The notes under the pieces: generated by a model | What the model was told of the DNA's origin: nothing | Database searches by the model: none | The model's input: the letters and a program-made list of their open reading frames with translations, nothing else | From: Alkaliphilus serpentinus | GTDB lineage: Bacteria; Bacillota; Clostridia; Peptostreptococcales; Natronincolaceae | Reading direction: 5' to 3' | Length of the DNA stretch: 41,397 nucleotides | Assembly: GCF_009017255.1 (NCBI RefSeq) | Contig: NZ_WBZB01000063.1 | Span: 1-41,397, forward strand | Program-made: the position numbers and the translations under genes | Part shown: positions 32,419 to 41,397 of the stretch, in pieces | Layout: each line of letters begins with the position of its first letter | Position numbering within the stretch: position 1 is the stretch's first letter

Positions 32419-34620
32419 ATGTTTAATAAAAGTATCATTATCAAAATATTAATTGCTCTACTGATCATGATGTTAATCATTTCTGCAGCACATATGAATA
32501 TTTTGGCAGCATCTCAGCCATGGGAGAAATACGCTGAGTATATCCCAGAAGAAACCCCTATAGCAAAGAGGCATCTTAGAGGGGCATGGATTTCCACCAC
32601 CCTAAACCTCGATTGGCCTTCTACAGAAGTTAGAAATATAGAAAATGACACTGAGAGAATAGAGAAAACCAAGGAAGAGCTGGTGGCAATTCTAGATAGA
32701 GCTGTTGAGATGAATATGAATGCCGTATTCCTACAGGTGAGTCCTGAAGGGGATGCCCTATATCCATCAAATATTGCTAACTGGTCCCGCTATTTAACCG
32801 GCACCTTCGGAAAGGATCCTGGTTTTGATCCTTTGGCCTTTGCAATTGATGAAGCCCATAAACGTAACCTAGAGTTTCATGCATGGTTTAATCCCTATAG
32901 GGTATCCATGTATACCAACCCAGCAATCAAAGAATCCTTGGATATTGAAAAAAGTGTTTATAAGGACCAGCCAGAATGGATAAGGACCGCTAAAAACAGA
33001 TTTATTGTTGACCCTGGAATACCTGAGGCAAGGGATTGGGTTGTTGATAGGGTAATGGAGGTAGTGAATAACTATGATATCGATGGAATTCATTTTGATG
33101 ATTACTTTTACTATGAGGGTTATGAAGGGGAATTAAAGGATGATGAAACCTTTAATAAATACAGTAATGGTGAATTCTCCAATAAGGATGATTGGAGAAG
33201 AAATAATACCTATATATTGGTTAAAGAACTCTCAGAGATCATAAGATTCACAAAGCCATGGGTAAAGTTTGGTATAAGCCCCTCTGGTGTATGGGGAAAT
33301 AAAAAAGATGGTCATCCTGATGGTTCAAATACAGAAGCTAGCTTTACCCACTACAATAGCAGCTTTGCAGATACTAAGAAGTGGATAGAGGAAGAGCTAA
33401 TAGACTATATCTCTCCCCAAATATATTGGACCTTTGCCAATACAAAAGCACCCTATGGTGAGGTTGCCAGTTGGTGGTCAGAGGTAGTAAAGGATAAAAA
33501 TGTACACCTTTATATTGGGCAGGCCCTTTATAAGGTAAATGATAATACAGATGAGTATTTTAGAGGTAGTAAGGCTTTAGAAGAGTTTGGTAGGCAGCTT
33601 AAATTTAATATTGTGAATCCTGAAATACAAGGGAGTATCATGTTTCGATTCCGGAACTTCAACGACATATCCAAAGAAGATGTTGTGAATAGAATAAAGG
33701 ACGACCTATGGTCAACAAAAGCCCTGATTCCCGTAATGCCCTGGAAGAAAGGGATAGCCCCTAATAATCCAACAGAAGGAAAGATGGAGGAAATACCTGA
33801 GGGTCTTAAGGTCTTATGGGTGAATCAGGAGGATGATACAGCCTATTATGCAATCTATAGGTTCAATAAAGGAGAAAAGCTAGATATCAGTTCTGATGAA
33901 AGGGGAAGAAATTTAATAGCCACTGTAAGAAAAAACAAAAATGGCTTACAACAATTCATAGATAAGGATGTCAAGGATGCAACAACTGTGGCTTATGCAA
34001 TTACTGCCCTCGATAGACTTCATAATGAAAGCAAAGAAGTGATCATTAGTCTGAATCAATCTAATTATTTTTTAGATGTTGATAACAGTTACTCTTGGGC
34101 TATAGAAGCAATTGATGGTGCTTATGAGGGGGGTATTGTTTTAGGAGATGGTAAGGGGCTATTTCATCCAGGTCACAATACCAAAAGAGGAGATTTTATT
34201 CTGATGATGGTTAGGGCTCTAGATTTAAAGGCTGACTTTCAAGAGAATTTTATAGATGTACCGAAGAACTCCTATTACCATGACGCTATAGGCATTGCTA
34301 AGGAGCTTGGAATTGTTAAGGGTACAGGGGTGGATTTCAATCCCAATGGCAACATCACAAGGGAAGATATGATGGTTATTATGGATAGAACCCTTGAAGC
34401 AATAGAAATAAAGTTGGAGGATGCAGAAGAAGAAGTTTTAGAAAAATATAAGGATGCAAATTTAATTAGTGAATATGCCACTGGAGCCATAGGAAGGCTA
34501 ACAAAGGCTGGATTAGTACAGGGCTCTGGAGGGAGAGTAAATCCCCAAAACCACGCTACAAGGGCTGAGATTGTAGTAATCCTTGATAGATTATTAAAAA
34601 GAATAGAGATGAATGAGTAA
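32419..34620 (+). CDS. S-layer-anchored GHL10-type glycoside hydrolase
   Basis: A 733-aa secreted protein. Residues 1-31 are a signal peptide (hydrophobic IIIKILIALLIMMLIISAA, ending near LAAS). A GHL10 (DUF187) catalytic barrel spans about 48-400 (RHLRGAWISTTLNLDWPS, FHAWFNPYRV, DGIHFDDYFYY, FGISPSGVWGN). A fibronectin-III-like linker follows, then three S-layer homology repeats (about 555-733) that bind cell-wall polymers. Proteins of this family are thought to cleave glycans at the cell surface; the substrate is unknown. AAGGGGG precedes the ATG. Confidence 0.9.
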   Translation: MFNKSIIIKILIALLIMMLIISAAHMNILAASQPWEKYAEYIPEETPIAKRHLRGAWISTTLNLDWPSTEVRNIENDTERIEKTKEELVAILDRAVEMNMNAVFLQVSPEGDALYPSNIANWSRYLTGTFGKDPGFDPLAFAIDEAHKRNLEFHAWFNPYRVSMYTNPAIKESLDIEKSVYKDQPEWIRTAKNRFIVDPGIPEARDWVVDRVMEVVNNYDIDGIHFDDYFYYEGYEGELKDDETFNKYSNGEFSNKDDWRRNNTYILVKELSEIIRFTKPWVKFGISPSGVWGNKKDGHPDGSNTEASFTHYNSSFADTKKWIEEELIDYISPQIYWTFANTKAPYGEVASWWSEVVKDKNVHLYIGQALYKVNDNTDEYFRGSKALEEFGRQLKFNIVNPEIQGSIMFRFRNFNDISKEDVVNRIKDDLWSTKALIPVMPWKKGIAPNNPTEGKMEEIPEGLKVLWVNQEDDTAYYAIYRFNKGEKLDISSDERGRNLIATVRKNKNGLQQFIDKDVKDATTVAYAITALDRLHNESKEVIISLNQSNYFLDVDNSYSWAIEAIDGAYEGGIVLGDGKGLFHPGHNTKRGDFILMMVRALDLKADFQENFIDVPKNSYYHDAIGIAKELGIVKGTGVDFNPNGNITREDMMVIMDRTLEAIEIKLEDAEEEVLEKYKDANLISEYATGAIGRLTKAGLVQGSGGRVNPQNHATRAEIVVILDRLLKRIEMNE

Positions 34621-34628
34621 ATAGATTG

Positions 34629-34656
34629 GCCCTACTGGATGCAGTAGGGCTTTTTG
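34629..34656 (+). terminator. Terminator after the GHL10 gene
   Basis: A perfect 9-bp stem (GCCCTACTG at 34629-34637 with 34642-34650), a GATG loop and TTTTT. Confidence 0.92.
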
Positions 34657-34921
34657 GTGAGGCGATTAGACCAATTGATTGTTTGGCCAAAGGAACTAGC
34701 TACAAATCATTATTTCTTTGCCTTTGCCTTAGCTTTGATTTCTTACACAAATAACTAGAAGAGAGTCATAGTTTTTATGGGATTTTAAGACATTTAAAAA
34801 CGATTATAATTGTCATAACTTGCAATTTTTACTAGATTAATAGGATTAATTTAGATATAATGATATATAACTACGTTTATTATATAAATGTGTATCGCTT
34901 TTGAATGGGAGGATGGAAATA
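34657..34921. other. Intergenic stretch without a recognised gene
   Basis: No convincing reading frame is present. A TATAAT at 34856-34861 could serve as a -10 box for the chemoreceptor gene, but no good -35 box sits 16-18 bases upstream. Confidence 0.5.
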
Positions 34922-36955
34922 ATGGGGAAATCAAATAGAAAAAGAGGAACAATTAAAGTAAAATTGTTGTACATACCTTTGATTGTTGTTCTTATTGGTA
35001 TTACAATTTTAGCTTTCATATCCTCATATTTTACTAGGGAAAGCTTAATGAATACCATGCGCCAAAATGGTTATTTTGTTTCGCAAAGATTTACCAGTTT
35101 ACTGGAGGGGAATGCAAAAACATTAGAAACAGTTAATAAAATGTTAGATGATAGTATTACAAGCATTAGTAAAGATGTAGTAAGAAATCAAGATAGACTA
35201 TCCAATGAATTTATTAAAGTATTGGCTGAGGAGTCTAATGTTGAACAAGTAAATTGGTATAACCATCAAGGGGTCATAATTTATTCTAATATTCCTGAGT
35301 ACATTGGTTGGACAGCTGATAAAGGCCATCCTGTATACAATTTTATGAGAAGTAATAATCGAGAATTTATCGAAGATATTAGAATCGATACTGAATCAGG
35401 AGAAGCCCTAAAATATGGATATGCAAAGGCTGCTGATGGCTCCTTTGTGCAGGTAGGTATTTCAGCCAATAAGGTTCAAGAGTTAATTAATGAATTTAGC
35501 CATCAGGTTATTATTGAAGATTTAACTTCAAATGAAGAAGTAGTTCATGCAATACTAATTAATAGAGATTTAACAGCAACAGCCCATAGCAATCAAGAAA
35601 AAATTGGAGAAAAACACAACGATGAGGGAAGTAAACTAGCAGCAATTGATGGTATTCCAACCTCTCAAATTCACCACAATAAAGCTGGAAATATAACAAC
35701 ATTTGATGTTCTATACCCCGTTAAAATCAATGGTGAGCATAAAGGCGCTATTAATATAGGTTATTCTATGGAAGATATACAAACAGCTATTAATAAGAAT
35801 ATTTTTATAATAGTTGTGGCTGGAGTAAGTATATTTCTGATTTTAGCGATTGTTTTATATGCTACATCTAAAAATACGATTAATGTATTAAACAAATTAA
35901 AGGGACAGATGAATTATATGGCATCTGGCGATTTTAGTAATGAAGTTCCTCAAAAATTAATAGACAAAAGAGATGAATTTGGAGAAATATCCTATGCGGT
36001 AAACTCTATGCAGGGTTCTATTAGGAACATTGTAAAAGGTGTGATAGAAAAATCCCAACAGGTTGCTGCATCCTCAGAAGAACTAACTGCCACTAGTCAA
36101 CAGGTATCAGTAGCAGCCGAGGAAGTAGCAAATTCTATTGATTCAATTGCCAAGGGGTCTAATGATCAATCTAGAGAAACTCAGGAGGGAGCCTCCTCTA
36201 TTTTTGAGCTTGGAAATCTGGTAATGAATAATAACCAACAGATACAGCTATTGAATGAAGCAACAGAAAAAGTAAATCAATTGAAAAATGAAGGTTTTGA
36301 AGTTTTGAAAAGTCTTATAGAAACTACCGACGTTAATAAAAAGTCATCGAATCAAATACATGAAGTAATCATTAATACCAATGAAAGTGCCAGCAGAATT
36401 GCTAACTCAAGTAAGATGATCAGTAATATAGCTGAGCAAACCAATCTCTTAGCTTTAAATGCAGCTATAGAAGCAGCAAGGGCAGGAGAGCACGGGAGAG
36501 GCTTTGCTGTTGTAGCAGAAGAAATTAGAAAGCTGGCAGAGGAATCCAATAAATTCACTGAAGAAATTAGTATAATAATTGAAGAGCTTACAAGTAAAAC
36601 TTCAAGTGCAGTAATAACAATGAAGGAGCTTGAGAATATCGTTACATCCCAGGTAGATAGTGTTAATATAACCAATAGAAAATTTGATGGAATTGCATTA
36701 ACCTTAGAAGAAATGAAAAAGATATTAGATCAAGTTAATCTTTCTAGTAATGAAGCTATCAATAAAAAGGAAGAAATCGTTGATATAATTAATAATTTAT
36801 CTGCAATATCACAAGAGAATGCTGCAGCTACTGAAGAGATTTCTGCTTCAGTGGAAGAACAGACAGCAGCTATGGAAGAAATTGCTGGGTCTAGCAATGA
36901 GCTTGCCAGAATTGCAGAAGAGTTACAAAGTAAGGTAGCAAGCTTTAAAATATAG
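34922..36955 (+). CDS. Methyl-accepting chemotaxis protein with a Cache-type sensor
   Basis: A transmembrane chemoreceptor of about 677 aa. TM1 lies at about 17-38, an extracellular Cache-like sensor at about 40-285 ([29 protein letters not shown]), and TM2 at about 290-315. A HAMP domain follows, then a long coiled signalling domain with the conserved hairpin tip [20 protein letters not shown]. The ligand is unknown. TTG 34901 and ATG 34913 are in frame, but GGGAGG is best spaced to ATG 34922. No terminator is obvious before the next gene. Confidence 0.93.
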   Translation: MGKSNRKRGTIKVKLLYIPLIVVLIGITILAFISSYFTRESLMNTMRQNGYFVSQRFTSLLEGNAKTLETVNKMLDDSITSISKDVVRNQDRLSNEFIKVLAEESNVEQVNWYNHQGVIIYSNIPEYIGWTADKGHPVYNFMRSNNREFIEDIRIDTESGEALKYGYAKAADGSFVQVGISANKVQELINEFSHQVIIEDLTSNEEVVHAILINRDLTATAHSNQEKIGEKHNDEGSKLAAIDGIPTSQIHHNKAGNITTFDVLYPVKINGEHKGAINIGYSMEDIQTAINKNIFIIVVAGVSIFLILAIVLYATSKNTINVLNKLKGQMNYMASGDFSNEVPQKLIDKRDEFGEISYAVNSMQGSIRNIVKGVIEKSQQVAASSEELTATSQQVSVAAEEVANSIDSIAKGSNDQSRETQEGASSIFELGNLVMNNNQQIQLLNEATEKVNQLKNEGFEVLKSLIETTDVNKKSSNQIHEVIINTNESASRIANSSKMISNIAEQTNLLALNAAIEAARAGEHGRGFAVVAEEIRKLAEESNKFTEEISIIIEELTSKTSSAVITMKELENIVTSQVDSVNITNRKFDGIALTLEEMKKILDQVNLSSNEAINKKEEIVDIINNLSAISQENAAATEEISASVEEQTAAMEEIAGSSNELARIAEELQSKVASFKI

Positions 36956-37022
36956 TATTCATGATGGTAATCGTAAAAAACATTTAGTACTTTATTAAAT
37001 AGAGTAAAAAAAGGAGAAGATT

Positions 37023-37511
37023 ATGGACAAACAACAGCCTGTTTACAAAAATCTAGATCAACTAAAAATTCATTATTCAGTAACCCAACACCCAGCAGTA
37101 TTTACAATAGAAGAAATGGAGGCACTAGGAATAACCAAAGAAGGCGACGTAGTAAAAAATTTATTCCTTCGGGATGCAAAGGGTAAACGTCATTTTTTAG
37201 TAGTTTTAGACAAAGATAAAAGGGCTGAGTTAAGTAATATAAGCCAACAGTTGGGTTCTACAAAATTGAGCTTCGCCTCAGAAGAACGACTTCAGAAGCA
37301 CTTGAAACTTAGTAAGGGTGCTGTTACTCCGCTAGGTGTAATTAACGATGAAAGTGGTTCTGTGGAGGTAGTATTTGATCAAGACTTAATAGGCAAGGAA
37401 AAGCTAGGGGTTCATCCCAATGACAATACTGCAACCCTATGGATTTCCTATGAAGACCTAGTAAAAGTAATAGAAGAAACCAGACATAAAATAGTATATA
37501 TCCAAATATAA
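37023..37511 (+). CDS. YbaK/ProX-family aminoacyl-tRNA deacylase
   Basis: A 162-aa single-domain editing protein (HYSVTQHPAVFTIEEM, KNLFLRDAKGKRHFLVVLD, KGAVTPLGVIND, HPNDNTATLWISYEDL). It resembles the free-standing PrdX/ProXp-ala group, which hydrolyses mischarged tRNA such as alanyl-tRNA(Pro). In clostridia members also adjoin proline-metabolism genes, which are not seen here. AAAGGAG precedes the ATG. Confidence 0.88.
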   Translation: MDKQQPVYKNLDQLKIHYSVTQHPAVFTIEEMEALGITKEGDVVKNLFLRDAKGKRHFLVVLDKDKRAELSNISQQLGSTKLSFASEERLQKHLKLSKGAVTPLGVINDESGSVEVVFDQDLIGKEKLGVHPNDNTATLWISYEDLVKVIEETRHKIVYIQI

Positions 37512-37650
37512 CGATTTTTTTTACCGGTATGACTAAAGAAATTTGTTGACTTATTATTAGGATAGAAGAAATATCCATAAAAGGGGAGGATTTTGAGGAT
37601 TGATAAATAGAAAATAATTAGTAAAACACCAACAATATTTTTCAAAACCC

Positions 37651-37679
37651 TTGCTTATAATTGTTATTCGTGCTATACT
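37651..37679 (+). promoter_or_regulatory. Predicted promoter of the cold-shock gene
   Basis: TTGCTT (37651-37656) and TATACT (37674-37679) are separated by 17 bases, with TGC just before the -10 box (extended -10). Transcription would start near 37687, giving a leader of about 130 nt. Confidence 0.75.
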
Positions 37680-37755
37680 TACTAAGAACTTAAATTATTA
37701 GTAAAAAATTTACACCAATATATATTTCAATAGTACTTAAAGTTTAGTATACTTA

Positions 37756-37805
37756 TCGAAATTTTATTAGTGACCTTTTACAAATATTTAAGAATAAAAA
37801 TTTCG
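37756..37805 (+). promoter_or_regulatory. Leader hairpin touching the cold-shock gene ribosome site
   Basis: CGAAATTTTATT (37757-37768) pairs with 37793-37805 through 12 bp with one bulged A, around a 24-nt loop. The 3' arm runs into the GGAGG at 37805-37809. An AU-rich stem next to the ribosome site fits a temperature-responsive leader, as in other csp genes; this is inference. Confidence 0.5.
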
Positions 37806-37817
37806 GAGGTATGCGTT

Positions 37818-38018
37818 ATGATGAACGGTACAGTAAAATGGTTTAATTCAGAAAAGGGTTTTGGATTTATTACAGGAGAAGATGGAAATGATGTATTTGC
37901 ACATTTTTCTCAAATAAGCAAAGATGGTTACAAAACTCTTGAAGAAGGTCAAAAGGTTTCTTTTAAAGTTGTTCAAGGACCAAAAGGACCTCAAGCAGAA
38001 AATATTACTATTATCTAA
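37818..38018 (+). CDS. Cold-shock protein (CspA family)
   Basis: A 66-aa OB-fold RNA chaperone with RNP1 (KGFGFI) and RNP2 (DVFAHF) motifs and the typical start [20 protein letters not shown]. It melts mRNA structure at low temperature or in stationary phase. The frame is open to 37770, but GGAGGT at 37805-37810 sets the start at the double ATG (37818 or 37821). It has its own promoter and terminator. Confidence 0.97.
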   Translation: MMNGTVKWFNSEKGFGFITGEDGNDVFAHFSQISKDGYKTLEEGQKVSFKVVQGPKGPQAENITII

Positions 38019-38033
38019 TTAGTAAATATTTTA

Positions 38034-38066
38034 CCCCTTAATAGCTAAGCTATTAAGGGGTTTTTT
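38034..38066 (+). terminator. Terminator of the cold-shock gene
   Basis: A perfect 12-bp stem (CCCCTTAATAGC at 38034-38045 with 38049-38060), a TAA loop and six T. Confidence 0.95.
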
Positions 38067-38244
38067 ATTATGGAATACAACAAGGTTCCCAAAACTCATA
38101 TATAGTCTCTGCTTCAAAAATGGAGGCCTATCAAGTAATTAGACCTGCCCTATTCTGGATAATTAGGATTTTATGAGTATATCTCCTTACTTTTTTCATC
38201 AAACTAACTACAGTATAAGTTGACAACAAAGAGAGGATGGTTAG

Positions 38245-38748
38245 ATGAAATATAGTTATCCATATAAAGAATGGTTAGGAGGTTTAATATTCTTTATAAT
38301 TATAACGATATATGGAGTTTTTTTAATATATGATATTCAACCTACATGGTTCTATTGGATAGGTTATTTAGCTTTATGCTATTTGCTTATAGATTGGTAT
38401 TGGAGTAAATTTATACTATATAAATCTAAGCATATAAGTATTACTAACAGCTATATGGAGTTTTCTTTTAATCACAATAGAAATAAAAAAAGATACATAG
38501 CAGAAGAAATTGAATATATTATTAATTCAAACCATAAGCAACGACTTAAAACCCATAATGTTACCCACTTTTTTATGAAAAATGGCGACTATTATTATCT
38601 AACAAGAGAAATTAACAATTATGAAAGGCTAAAAAAAGATTTAAAGAAGAGATTCCCTAATAAGTATTTTGCTGTTAAAGACTCATTTTACGGAGTATTA
38701 GAAGAAGATAAAAAATCCATTATTCTAGAGAAACTCAAAAATAGCTAA
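38245..38748 (+). CDS. Hypothetical membrane protein, 167 aa
   Basis: I do not recognise the family. Two hydrophobic helices near the N-terminus (about 12-30 and 35-52) are followed by a charged cytoplasmic domain of about 110 residues that mixes strands and helices (ITNSYMEFSFNHN, then THFFMKNGDYYYLTREINNY). This layout recalls small membrane-anchored PH-like or DUF domains in Firmicutes. GAGAGG precedes the ATG and a strong terminator follows, so it is a one-gene unit. Confidence 0.75.
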   Translation: MKYSYPYKEWLGGLIFFIIITIYGVFLIYDIQPTWFYWIGYLALCYLLIDWYWSKFILYKSKHISITNSYMEFSFNHNRNKKRYIAEEIEYIINSNHKQRLKTHNVTHFFMKNGDYYYLTREINNYERLKKDLKKRFPNKYFAVKDSFYGVLEEDKKSIILEKLKNS

Positions 38749-38778
38749 AACTTTTTAAAGAGGATTCTTATAAAGCAA

Positions 38779-38812
38779 CCACCCACTGAAAATCAGTGGG
38801 TGGTGTGTTTTC
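38779..38812. terminator. Terminator between convergent genes
   Basis: A perfect 11-bp stem (CCACCCACTGA at 38779-38789 with 38793-38803) with an AAA loop. The tail TGTGTTTTCT serves the plus strand; the minus-strand side is less T-rich. Confidence 0.8.
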
Positions 38813-38827
38813 TATGGTTTTTTGCTA

Positions 38828-39658
38828 CTACAGCTCCTTTGCCATTTCAGACAAAATAGCAGTAGTAGAGTTTAATTCTTCTAATGCACCTAATATTTGT
38901 TCCGTTGATTCTACTTGAACTTTAGTTATTTTAGTTGTGTCATTTACCATCCTATTCATTGCCTCTACAGAGGCTTTGATGGCTTCTAGGGTTGAATTAA
39001 TATTTTTTATTGCAGTTTTTGTCTCTGCTGACATTTTTCTAATTTCTTCAGCTACAACAGAAAAGCCCCTTCCATGCTCGCCAGCTCGAGCGGCCTCTAT
39101 GGCAGCATTTAATCCAAGTAGGTTCGTTTGATCTGAAATGTTTTGAATGTACTTTATAATAGTATCAGTGTCTCCCATCTGCTGATAGGTAACTTCACTT
39201 TGATTGGAAATGTCATCTGCAGAGGAGGAAATCTTATTTGCACCACTGGATATTTCTTCGATACTTGCTGTTATCTCTTGTAGGGCTGCAGCTATAGAAT
39301 CAATTTGTTCAAGATGTTGATTTTGCTTCTTTAAGCTCTTACCAATGCTGACAGTACCAACAGTTTGTCCTAGTTTGTTTTTAAGGGGTATAGTGATAGA
39401 CTTAAAGGGAATACCGAGTACTTCTTTGGGAATTATTTGAACAATTTTTTGATCTTTTTCAAGACACTCATACATTGCATCTCCCTTTTTTATCGGATCT
39501 CCTTCTTTTGCCTTAACGTCTAATTCCTTGCCAGGGAAATACTTTAAAAAAACTTTTCTATCAGATATACCGATAATAACATCTTCATCAAAAGCATCTT
39601 GAATAGTATTACCTATTTCTATCCAGTGTTCTAAAATTGCCTCCCGATTTTCACCCAT
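38828..39658 (-). CDS. Soluble chemoreceptor-like signalling protein
   Basis: A 276-aa protein without membrane segments. The N-terminal 110 residues form a PAS/Cache-like sensor ([40 protein letters not shown]). The remainder is a short MCP signalling domain with the tip [20 protein letters not shown]. Such short cytosolic receptors in clostridia are thought to sense internal cues and couple to CheA/CheW. AGGAGG lies 10 bases before the ATG. Confidence 0.9.
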   Translation of the reverse strand: MGENREAILEHWIEIGNTIQDAFDEDVIIGISDRKVFLKYFPGKELDVKAKEGDPIKKGDAMYECLEKDQKIVQIIPKEVLGIPFKSITIPLKNKLGQTVGTVSIGKSLKKQNQHLEQIDSIAAALQEITASIEEISSGANKISSSADDISNQSEVTYQQMGDTDTIIKYIQNISDQTNLLGLNAAIEAARAGEHGRGFSVVAEEIRKMSAETKTAIKNINSTLEAIKASVEAMNRMVNDTTKITKVQVESTEQILGALEELNSTTAILSEMAKEL

Positions 39659-39929
39659 TCGTAGTCAGCCTCCTAACATATTAGTTACAACCTTATATTA
39701 ACAAATTTCAACATTTTTTTAAATAATCCTTCTTTATAATAGAATATTTTTATAATCGAAATAAATATTTTAGCTTCTGTTAAGGTCTTCTGATGTTATC
39801 ACTTTATTCCCTAAAACAGGTGACTTATGGTATAATATAGAAAATTATATGATAATGGAGTAAAGGATTTTTCTGATTTACTAAATTAAAGATTAACTCA
39901 CCTTCAGAAGTGGATAGAGAGGAACTTGA

Positions 39930-41090
39930 ATGAACTTATTATTAATTACAGTTTTTTTAACAATGCTCTTAGTTTATGGTGGTCTAACCTATTATATCGG
40001 CAAGAAAGGGTTTGTATTCCTAACCTCCATTGGTCTAAGGCTTTATAAAATACCCTATTGGATTTCAATATGGGTAATAGCTTTTTCCTTCTTTATTGCC
40101 AGAATTATTGATGGAAGGGTACCCGGGCAATTAACCAATACCTTTAGCTTAGTTGGAGGTTATTGGATGGGAATTTTACTCTATTTGATCATGATTATGT
40201 TTCTAGGAGAGTTGCTACTATTTCTGAACAAAAAAATTAAGTTCATCCCCAAAGGACTGATAAACCATCCTAGATTTACAACAATAAAGGGCTCAATAGT
40301 GGTAGTATTAGTGGTTATGATTGTAATCTATGGCAGGTGGAGCGCAACTAATCCAGTAATTCTTCAGTATGAAATTCAATTGAATAAAGAAGCTGGAGAT
40401 TATAAAGAATTAAATGTTGTTATGCTTTCAGATTTACACCTAGGAAGGCTTGTTAATAGTAATTACCTAGAAAAGGTAATTAAAGAAATTAATCAATTGG
40501 AGCCTGACCTAATCCTTATGCCAGGAGACATTATTGACGATCGAGTTGATGTTTATGCTGAAGAAAATATGGCAGAAATATTTAGAAAGCTGAAACCATC
40601 ATTGGGTATATATGCATCCATGGGAAATCATGAATATATTGGTGGCCAAGGAGAATTAGCAGAAGAGCATTTAAAACAAGGTGGAATTACGCTTCTAAGG
40701 GATGAAACCGTTAAAATTAAGAATTCCTTTTACCTTGTTGGTCGTGAGGATGGGGCTTACCAACGTTTTGCAGGTAGACAACGTTTAGGTGTAGATGAAT
40801 TGCTAATTGATGTTGATAGAGAGCTACCCATTATTATGCTGGATCATCAGCCAGTAAATATCTATGAAGCTAAGGATGCTGGTGTAGATATTCAGCTTTC
40901 AGGCCACACCCATCGGGGGCAATTATTTCCTTTAAGGATATTTACCAAAAGGCTTTTTGAGGTGGATTGGGGATACAAGAATATCGAAGATTTTCATATA
41001 ATTGTTACCTCTGGAGCAGGAACCTGGGGGCCACCAATAAGAGTGGGCCATAGGTCTGAGATTGTACAAATCAAAATCCTATTTCAATGA
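39930..41090 (+). CDS. Membrane-anchored metallophosphoesterase (YkuE/YaeI type)
   Basis: A 386-aa protein. Residues 1-145 hold about four hydrophobic helices. The C-terminal catalytic domain has the calcineurin-type metal ligands: MLSDLHLGRL, LMPGDIIDDR, SMGNHEYIGG and LSGHTHRGQL. Relatives cleave phosphodiester or pyrophosphate bonds, in some cases in lipid A-type precursors or lipids; the substrate here is not known. GAGAGGA precedes the ATG. Confidence 0.9.
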   Translation: MNLLLITVFLTMLLVYGGLTYYIGKKGFVFLTSIGLRLYKIPYWISIWVIAFSFFIARIIDGRVPGQLTNTFSLVGGYWMGILLYLIMIMFLGELLLFLNKKIKFIPKGLINHPRFTTIKGSIVVVLVVMIVIYGRWSATNPVILQYEIQLNKEAGDYKELNVVMLSDLHLGRLVNSNYLEKVIKEINQLEPDLILMPGDIIDDRVDVYAEENMAEIFRKLKPSLGIYASMGNHEYIGGQGELAEEHLKQGGITLLRDETVKIKNSFYLVGREDGAYQRFAGRQRLGVDELLIDVDRELPIIMLDHQPVNIYEAKDAGVDIQLSGHTHRGQLFPLRIFTKRLFEVDWGYKNIEDFHIIVTSGAGTWGPPIRVGHRSEIVQIKILFQ

Positions 41091-41180
41091 TGGATGATCT
41101 AAAATTTAGATTCAAACAATACATAATATTTTATAAAACATCATACCAGAATCCTTTAAAAAGTAAATGTGTCAGCCTGG

Positions 41181-41209
41181 AGCTCTACAAATAATAGTAG
41201 GGCTTTTTA
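41181..41209 (+). terminator. Terminator after the metallophosphoesterase gene
   Basis: An 8-bp stem with one G-U pair (41181-41188 with 41197-41204), an 8-nt loop and TTTTTA. Confidence 0.75.
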
Positions 41210-41311
41210 TTAGCTAGTATCTATTTTAATATTAATCAATGTCGAAATTAATCGAACGAAAGGGGAAGGGAAATACTGTTATCTATGGAAATTTATAATT
41301 ACATTTTTAAT

Positions 41312-41397
41312 TAATAGGAAAGTTCTCTTTTTTCCTATTAAATGGGGGATTTTAAGGGGCCCCTCCCCCTTATATAAATAAGGAGAGGTGAGTTGTG
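41312..41397 (+). promoter_or_regulatory. Structured leader of a gene starting at the window edge
   Basis: A perfect 10-bp stem (TAATAGGAAA at 41312-41321 with 41331-41340) is followed by GGGGGA (41344-41349), which can pair with TCCCCC (41364-41369). The C-tract also overlaps CCTTAT (41368-41373), which can pair with ATAAGG (41378-41383) and so cover the AAGGAGAGG ribosome site. The two pairings are mutually exclusive. A TTG or GTG start lies at 41394-41397; the gene itself is outside the window. Confidence 0.4.

Noticed and set aside
37448-37645. 65-aa hydrophobic minus-strand frame overlapping the end of the tRNA deacylase gene
   Set aside because: TTG start, poor ribosome site, overlap with a real gene and no recognised family.
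38067-38244. Short frame reading KMEAYQVIRPALFW between the cold-shock gene and the 167-aa membrane protein
   Set aside because: Too short, no ribosome site and no family match; possibly a decayed fragment but not supportable.

Overview
The window is low-GC DNA with AGGAGG-type ribosome sites, strong Rho-independent terminators and a firmicute-type ethanolamine locus (EutV/EutW two-component antitermination, PduL-type phosphotransacylase). This points to an anaerobic, motile clostridium; the genus cannot be fixed from the sequence alone. No rRNA, tRNA, CRISPR array or insertion sequence was seen.

1-7.3 kb is a metal/cation P-type ATPase island. It holds a small DUF1490/PacL-like protein, a hypothetical protein, a P2-type ATPase with an N-terminal HMA2-like domain that is broken by two apparent one-base losses, a convergent operon of a 45-aa PGPGW-like membrane peptide, a second HMA2-type ATPase with eroded catalytic motifs and a 62-aa membrane protein, and then a small XRE regulator. 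7.4-13.3 kb is ordinary housekeeping: a HAD nucleotidase, an FAD oxidoreductase, a PAP2 phosphatase, a YitT-type membrane protein, an MGDG-synthase-like glycosyltransferase and a PHP phosphoesterase.

13.5-32.1 kb is a complete ethanolamine microcompartment locus, all on the + strand: eutP, [attenuator], eutS, eutV, eutW, [attenuator], eutA, eutB, a second eutB, eutC, eutL, a BMC protein with a SAP-like tail, eutE, eutM, [long hairpin], eutT, pduL-type eutD, eutJ, a TIGR02536-like protein, eutN, a PduS/RnfC-like Fe-S flavoprotein, a PduT-like shell protein, a EutQ N-domain protein, eutH and a EutQ cupin. EutH imports ethanolamine. EutBC with adenosylcobalamin cleaves it to acetaldehyde and ammonia inside the shell (EutS, L, M, K-like, N, PduT-like). 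EutE makes acetyl-CoA and PduL makes acetyl phosphate. EutA and EutT maintain the cofactor. EutW/EutV sense the substrate and relieve two terminators whose paired hairpins are visible just upstream of eutS and eutA.

The most unusual points are the tandem eutB pair, in which the second copy keeps most catalytic residues but has Ala at the position of the substrate-binding Asp362; a set of six matching amphipathic tags on cargo proteins; and a shared 'ITP' module at the ends of three otherwise unrelated Eut proteins.

32.2-41.4 kb holds a uracil-DNA-glycosylase-like gene remnant, an S-layer-anchored GHL10 glycoside hydrolase, two chemoreceptors, a YbaK/ProX-type tRNA deacylase, a cold-shock protein with a long structured leader, a small membrane protein, a membrane-anchored metallophosphoesterase, and a structured leader for a gene beginning at the right edge.
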